Origin: Pseudomonas psychrophila
GTDB lineage: Bacteria; Pseudomonadota; Gammaproteobacteria; Pseudomonadales; Pseudomonadaceae
Direction: 5' to 3'
DNA length: 64,000 nucleotides
Assembly: GCF_001043005.1 (NCBI RefSeq)
Contig: NZ_JYKZ01000017.1
Location: 1-64,000 of the forward strand
In this document: positions 60,331-64,000 of the stretch, one piece after another
How positions within the stretch are numbered: the stretch's first letter is position 1
Layout: each line of letters begins with the position of its first letter
Made by a program: the position numbers and the translations under genes
The notes under the pieces: model-generated
Told to the model about the DNA's origin: nothing
What the model saw: the letters and a program-made list of their open reading frames with translations, nothing else
The model's database searches: none

Positions 60331-60966
60331 ATGCCCAAAGCCCGGCTTTTTCCCGCCCTGTGCCTGACATGGCTGGCAGCGTTAGCATTGCCTCAGGCGC
60401 AGGCCGAAGAAACAACTCGGGTTCGCCCGGCGCAATGGGCTCAACCTGTTGACGCGCAGTACAACCTCTATCAAATGTCCCCGACCCTTTACCGCAGCGC
60501 CTTGCCTGACAGCGATGCACAGCCGCTGCTGGCAAAGTTGCAGATCGCAACCGTGGTCAATTTCCTGCCTGAAGCCGATGCCTTCTGGCTCAAGAACCCC
60601 GATGTAGCACAGGTCCAGTTGCCTTATCGCACCAACCATGTGGATGACACCGATGTGCTGGCCGCATTGCGTGCCATTCAGACGGCACAAACCAAAGGTC
60701 CGGTGCTGATGCACTGCAAACACGGCGTGGACCGCACAGGTTTGATGGCAGCGATGTACCGCGTGGTGGTGCAGGACTGGAGCAAAGAAGATGCATTGAA
60801 GGAAATGACCGAGGGCGGCTTTGGCCAGAACTCGCATTTCAAGGATGGCGCGAGCTACATGATGAAAGCTGATATCGCGCAATTACGCGCAGCCTTGAGC
60901 AGCGGCGCGTGCAGCACCAGCCCCTTTGCCGTCTGTGCAGTGAAGGGCTGGCTCAAATCCAGTTGA
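60331..60966 (+). CDS. Periplasmic dual-specificity-like tyrosine phosphatase
   Basis: 211 residues. A signal peptide (FPALCLTWLAALALPQAQA) is followed by a cysteine-dependent phosphatase domain: the P-loop HCKHGVDRTG contains Cys and Arg of CX5R, and the general-acid loop is around YRTNHVDDTD. The N-terminal SPTLYRSALPDSDA matches the DSP/DTDP4 family. Substrate unknown. It is convergent with the following peptidase gene, touching it. Confidence 0.87.
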   Translation: MPKARLFPALCLTWLAALALPQAQAEETTRVRPAQWAQPVDAQYNLYQMSPTLYRSALPDSDAQPLLAKLQIATVVNFLPEADAFWLKNPDVAQVQLPYRTNHVDDTDVLAALRAIQTAQTKGPVLMHCKHGVDRTGLMAAMYRVVVQDWSKEDALKEMTEGGFGQNSHFKDGASYMMKADIAQLRAALSSGACSTSPFAVCAVKGWLKSS

Positions 60967-62016
60967 TTACTGGCGTACAGCCCACTGCTCCAGAGCTGCC
61001 TTACGCTGTTTCGGTGGCAGTTGGGCGAGTGTTTCTACCTCTTGATAAAACCGCGGCCAATTGCCCCCTACGGATTCAAACAGCGCGGCAAAGGCTGGAA
61101 CCCATTGGTCATACAGTCCGAAAGGCAGCAGTTTGGCGTTATTCATCGGCGAATTGACCCACCCATCGAAGCGCGGATTACCGCCCCATTGCTGATCACG
61201 TAACTGACGGTACTCCCCGCGCATTCGCGCAAATTCAGCCGCTTTGCGCTGACGCATTTCATCGGCAGGCAAAGGCTGCGCGTAAAGTTCTTGCAGGCGT
61301 TGGCGGGTATTGAGCACCAACGCGATAAATTGCTTGCGCTGCTGCAAGCCTTTGTCGCGGCTGGGCGAAAGCCCCTGATGGGCGCGCCATTGGCGGGTGC
61401 CTTCCTGTTCAACGAAGCTGGCGAAAGACTCATTGAACTCGCTGTCGTCCTTCACATAAAAACGCTGATGCGCCAGCTCATGAAAAATCAGGGTCGCCAG
61501 GCGCTCATCGCCCCAAGTGAGCATGCTGTTGAGAATAGGGTCATCGAACCAGCCCAATGTCGAGTAGGCCTCAACCCCGCCGACAAAGACGTCCTTGCCG
61601 TCCTGACGCTGGAGGGCCGCTTCCCCTCGCGCCGCCCCCTGACTGTAATAACCACGGTAGGCCACGCACCCGGCAATCGGGAAGCAATGGGTAATGGGGT
61701 TGAGGGAAAACTCCGGTGTGACAAACACGTTCCACACCACATAGGGCCGTTTGAGGTCGGCGTACAGGCGATAGCTCTGGTTGTCCGGCAGGTGCAAGTG
61801 CTGGCTGGCGAAGGTGCGTGCGGCCTGGGCTTTAACCAATTGCTCACGCAATGCCGCCGGGCGCTGGGGGTCGGCAATGACCTCGGTTACCGGTTCGCGG
61901 GCCTGCAATAACCGCCATTGCCCACCCGCCAGTTGCGAGTAATACGACGCACTGGAACAGCCATTGATCAGCGGTATGAGGGCTAGAGCAAGCAGGCAGC
62001 GAACACGCGGCGTCAT
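60967..62016 (-). CDS. Putative lipoprotein aminopeptidase (DUF2265)
   Basis: 349-residue predicted aminopeptidase. The lipobox is LINGC. The zinc motif HELAHQ lies in LATLIFHELAHQRFYV with a downstream glutamate in FNESFASFVEQEG, the gluzincin pattern. Family members are called predicted aminopeptidases, though activity is rarely tested. ATG 62016 is used; upstream frame runs through a REP. Confidence 0.83.
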   Translation of the reverse strand: MTPRVRCLLALALIPLINGCSSASYYSQLAGGQWRLLQAREPVTEVIADPQRPAALREQLVKAQAARTFASQHLHLPDNQSYRLYADLKRPYVVWNVFVTPEFSLNPITHCFPIAGCVAYRGYYSQGAARGEAALQRQDGKDVFVGGVEAYSTLGWFDDPILNSMLTWGDERLATLIFHELAHQRFYVKDDSEFNESFASFVEQEGTRQWRAHQGLSPSRDKGLQQRKQFIALVLNTRQRLQELYAQPLPADEMRQRKAAEFARMRGEYRQLRDQQWGGNPRFDGWVNSPMNNAKLLPFGLYDQWVPAFAALFESVGGNWPRFYQEVETLAQLPPKQRKAALEQWAVRQ

Positions 62017-62046
62017 AAAGCGATCCCGGCGGCAAAGTGACAATAG

Positions 62047-62134
62047 TGTGGGAGCGGGCTTGCTCGCGATACAGGCAGCACAACCTTTCAGGCAAACCGC
62101 ATCGATGCCATCGCGGGCAAGCCCGGCTCCCACA
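62047..62134. repeat. REP doublet, family 1
   Basis: Arms TGTGGGAGCGGGCTTGCTCG and complement around CAAACCGCATC, between divergent genes. Confidence 0.88.
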
Positions 62135-62198
62135 GAGGGCTGACCAGCGAAGCGGCATTGCGCGCTATGCTTATGTAACAAATTTTCTGGAAATCATC

Positions 62199-62615
62199 AT
62201 GCGCACTTTTTTGCTTGTGTTGACCGCTTGCCTGCTGAGCGCTTGCGCCAGCACGCCACTACCTTCGGCTGACCCGAAAATGGCCTGGATTGACCTTGAA
62301 ACCCAAACCGGCAAGCTGGTGATGGCCGAGCGTCTGGATAACCGGCGCATGACCGACGGTCGCTATTTTCAAGTCACGCCGGGCAGTCACGAACTGATGG
62401 TGCGCTTCGATTTCGAGGTGTTTGTAGGGGGGATGGGCATGTTCAGCGACCCGCAGGAGCGGCTGTGCTACGTCACCTTGAATTACGACAACTTCCAGCC
62501 CGGTCAGCGTTACCGGTTGCAAGCACGCTCGCTGGGCTTCAACGCCTACGCCCGACTGTACAACGCAGCGGGCAAGGTGGTCGCCGAAGAGCGGCTGGTC
62601 AATTGCTTACCGTGA
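62199..62615 (+). CDS. Small lipoprotein of unknown function
   Basis: 138 residues with lipobox LLSAC after MRTFLLVLTACLLSA. The mature part includes MAWIDLETQTGKLVMAERLD, FQVTPGSHELMVRFDFEVF, and PGQRYRLQARSLGFNAYARLY, resembling the PEGA-like/DUF small envelope lipoproteins of Pseudomonas. Function unknown. Its last 9 bp overlap the convergent DUF1161 gene. Confidence 0.78.
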   Translation: MRTFLLVLTACLLSACASTPLPSADPKMAWIDLETQTGKLVMAERLDNRRMTDGRYFQVTPGSHELMVRFDFEVFVGGMGMFSDPQERLCYVTLNYDNFQPGQRYRLQARSLGFNAYARLYNAAGKVVAEERLVNCLP

Positions 62616-62852
62616 CGCCTGGCGGTCGTTGTTCTGATAGATAATTTTTTTGCTGCCGTACTCGCACGAGCCGACCACCATGTTCTCGTCATGGACCTCT
62701 TCGTTGGTCACGATTTCAAGCGTATAGGACGACACGTTATTGGCCTGGATCTTGGCTTCAATTTCGGCTTTCAGTTCTTCACACGGCTTGGGGGCCGCCA
62801 AAGCCGAGGTAGCCATGGCGCAGCAAATAACCGCTAGAGCAAAACGTTTCAT
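62607..62852 (-). CDS. DUF1161 periplasmic protein
   Basis: 81 residues; signal MKRFALAVICCAMATSALA then APKPCEELKAEIEAKIQANN and VVGSCEYGSKKIIYQ, the DUF1161 pattern with two cysteines that could form a disulfide. E. coli YnaM/YdbJ-like relatives are uncharacterised. Confidence 0.82.
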   Translation of the reverse strand: MKRFALAVICCAMATSALAAPKPCEELKAEIEAKIQANNVSSYTLEIVTNEEVHDENMVVGSCEYGSKKIIYQNNDRQASR

Positions 62853-63010
62853 GATGAGACTCCTTGAGGCAGAACGCTAAGTCATGATCTGACGCGAGCA
62901 GTGATCATTCGATCACATCTGGCGCAGCGCAAGACTGATCTGTCGCAGCCGAGTACCAACTGTCCGGAACAATGCAACCCCGCTTATGGCAAGCGGGGCG
63001 CACGCAGTCG

Positions 63011-63442
63011 TCAGCTCACCAGTGTGGCATCCAGAGTGATTGTTGCGTTCAGCACTTTGGACACCGGGCAGCCTTCTTTGGCCTTGGTGGTCAGTTCGTC
63101 GAATTGCGCCTGGGTTGCGCCGGGCACTTTGGCCTTGAGCACCAGATGCACTGCCGTAATTGCAAAGCCGCCATCCACCTGGTCCAGCGTCACTTCAGCC
63201 GTGGTGTCGATGCTGTCGGCCTTGAGACCGGCATCACCGAGGATCATCGACAGTGCCATCGAGAAACAGCCTGCATGGGCTGCGCCAATAAGCTCTTCGG
63301 GGTTAGTGCCCTTGCCGCCTTCAAACCGCGCCTTGAAACCATACGGCGCTTCGCGCAGTACCCCGGTTTCAGTGGAAATAGAACCGATACCGGTTTTAAG
63401 GTCGCCTGCCCAATGAGCCGATGCTTTCTTTTTGATACTCAT
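63011..63442 (-). CDS. osmC: OsmC-family organic hydroperoxide reductase
   Basis: 143-residue OsmC. The two peroxidatic/resolving cysteines are in AAHAGCFSMAL (Cys ~60) and KEGCPVSKVL (Cys ~125). KKKASAHWAGDLKTGIGSIS and GGKGTNPEELIGAAHAG are OsmC subgroup signatures. It reduces organic hydroperoxides using lipoylated proteins. Divergent from the monooxygenase gene. Confidence 0.92.
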   Translation of the reverse strand: MSIKKKASAHWAGDLKTGIGSISTETGVLREAPYGFKARFEGGKGTNPEELIGAAHAGCFSMALSMILGDAGLKADSIDTTAEVTLDQVDGGFAITAVHLVLKAKVPGATQAQFDELTTKAKEGCPVSKVLNATITLDATLVS

Positions 63443-63611
63443 GCGTGCCTCCTGAAGAACGGCGCGAAGGTTTCACGCCATGGTTAAGGTTGTGAGGGTA
63501 GTCGGCTCCACAAAGTTCATCTTGTCGGACCAGTCGTCTTTTTTAGTCACTCAATTCCCGGTTTGCCATTGAATCTCGGGTATATGCCCATATTGCTTAA
63601 TCACTGGCGGG

Positions 63612-63627
63612 CCAAGCGAGCGCTTGG
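63612..63627. promoter_or_regulatory. palindrome upstream of the monooxygenase gene
   Basis: CCAAGCG-AG-CGCTTGG, perfect arms, 29 bp before the start codon. Possibly an operator; no regulator identified. Confidence 0.35.
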
Positions 63628-63656
63628 ACCTGCACCCCACCTGGAGTAGCCGGCTG

Positions 63657-64000
63657 ATGAAACGATTGTCTGACATCAAATTCTCGACCCTCGACCTGGT
63701 GCCTGTGCGCGAAAATGGCAGCGCCGCTCAGTCGTTGCGCAATTCGCTGGATCTTGCACAGCACGTAGAAAAGTTTGGCTATAACCGCTTTTGGGTAGCC
63801 GAGCACCACAACATGGACGGTATCGCCAGTTCGGCGACCTCTGTGTTGATCGGTTATCTGGCTGGCGGCACCTCGACCATTCGCGTGGGTTCAGGCGGGA
63901 TCATGCTGCCCAACCATGCGCCGCTGGTGATCGCCGAGCAGTTCGGCACCCTCGAAAGTCTGTATCCGGGACGCATTGATCTGGGCCTTGGCCGTGCGCC
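63657..64000 (+). CDS. Luciferase-like monooxygenase (MsnO8-type), truncated by window end
   Basis: The first 114 codons of an LLM-family flavin-dependent oxidoreductase: LSDIKFSTLDLVPVRENGSAAQ, ALA-like LDLAQHVEKFGYNRFWVAEHHNM, and GSGGIMLPNHAPLVIAEQFGTLE, which are the MsnO8-subgroup pattern. The gene is open at the window end, so the rest and the true length are not visible. Start ATG 63657. Confidence 0.88.
   Translation, partial: MKRLSDIKFSTLDLVPVRENGSAAQSLRNSLDLAQHVEKFGYNRFWVAEHHNMDGIASSATSVLIGYLAGGTSTIRVGSGGIMLPNHAPLVIAEQFGTLESLYPGRIDLGLGRA

Noticed and set aside
1..64000. Search for tRNA, rRNA and CRISPR arrays
   Set aside because: No cloverleaf-like or regularly spaced repeat arrays were recognised; the repeats seen are REP palindromes.

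Overview
The window is chromosomal DNA of a Pseudomonas of the fluorescens/fragi type. The gene order dadR-dadA-RidA-dadX-pauR-cycB...xpt-rep...comM-ubiK-glnK-amtB-sutA...xerC-dapF-lysA-lptM-cyaY-rnk-cyaA is the conserved order of that genus. SutA, OscA and the rnk leader are Pseudomonas-type features, and two families of Pseudomonas REP palindromes are scattered between genes. No tRNA, rRNA, CRISPR array, prophage or intact insertion sequence was seen. The first ~120 bases look like the end of an insertion sequence whose body lies upstream of the window.

Layout. 0.1-4.9 kb: D/L-alanine catabolism (dadR, dadA, a RidA protein, dadX), the polyamine regulator pauR and a cytochrome c5. 5-17 kb: CoA-transferase-like enzyme, xpt, rep helicase, GGDEF/EAL protein, MATE exporter with a divergent LysR regulator, comM, and a HigBA-type toxin-antitoxin pair. 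16.8-20 kb: ubiK, glnK-amtB behind a probable sigma-54 promoter, a decayed yjbQ gene and sutA. 20-28 kb: a six-gene reverse-strand run (lptM, lysA, dapF, DUF484, xerC, HAD) diverging from cyaY, then rnk with its attenuator leader and a cyaA gene cut to its catalytic half. 28-39 kb: sulfur acquisition (oscA-sbp-cysTWA), yheV-prlC, gamma-carbonic anhydrase, HAD phosphatase, a fossil of an Mpo1-like gene, and a second sulfur-type group: serine hydrolase, a truncated SfnR-like AAA+ protein, and an orphan metQ. 39-46 kb: a RecF-like ATPase, an RND pump with two lipoprotein adaptors, and an SDR enzyme. 46.5-50 kb: a complete MCE-type lipid transporter (STAS-permease fusion, ATPase, MCE protein, lipoprotein). 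50-55 kb: DUF5924 protein, FAH-family hydrolase, D-2-hydroxyglutarate dehydrogenase divergent from serA. 55-60 kb: DUF4399 protein, a short solute-binding protein, and the three-subunit membrane gluconate 2-dehydrogenase. 60-64 kb: a periplasmic phosphatase, a lipoprotein peptidase, small envelope proteins, OsmC, and the start of a luciferase-like monooxygenase cut by the window end.

The most notable theme is gene decay. A yjbQ remnant, an Mpo1-like remnant fused to a REP element, a truncated cyaA, a regulator lacking both its sigma-54 contact loop and its DNA-binding domain, a metQ without metNI, and a shortened periplasmic binding protein all lie in otherwise conserved core synteny. I did not find a convincing wholly new system. 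The truncated cyclase and the degenerate SfnR-like/MetQ locus are the best candidates for unusual biology.
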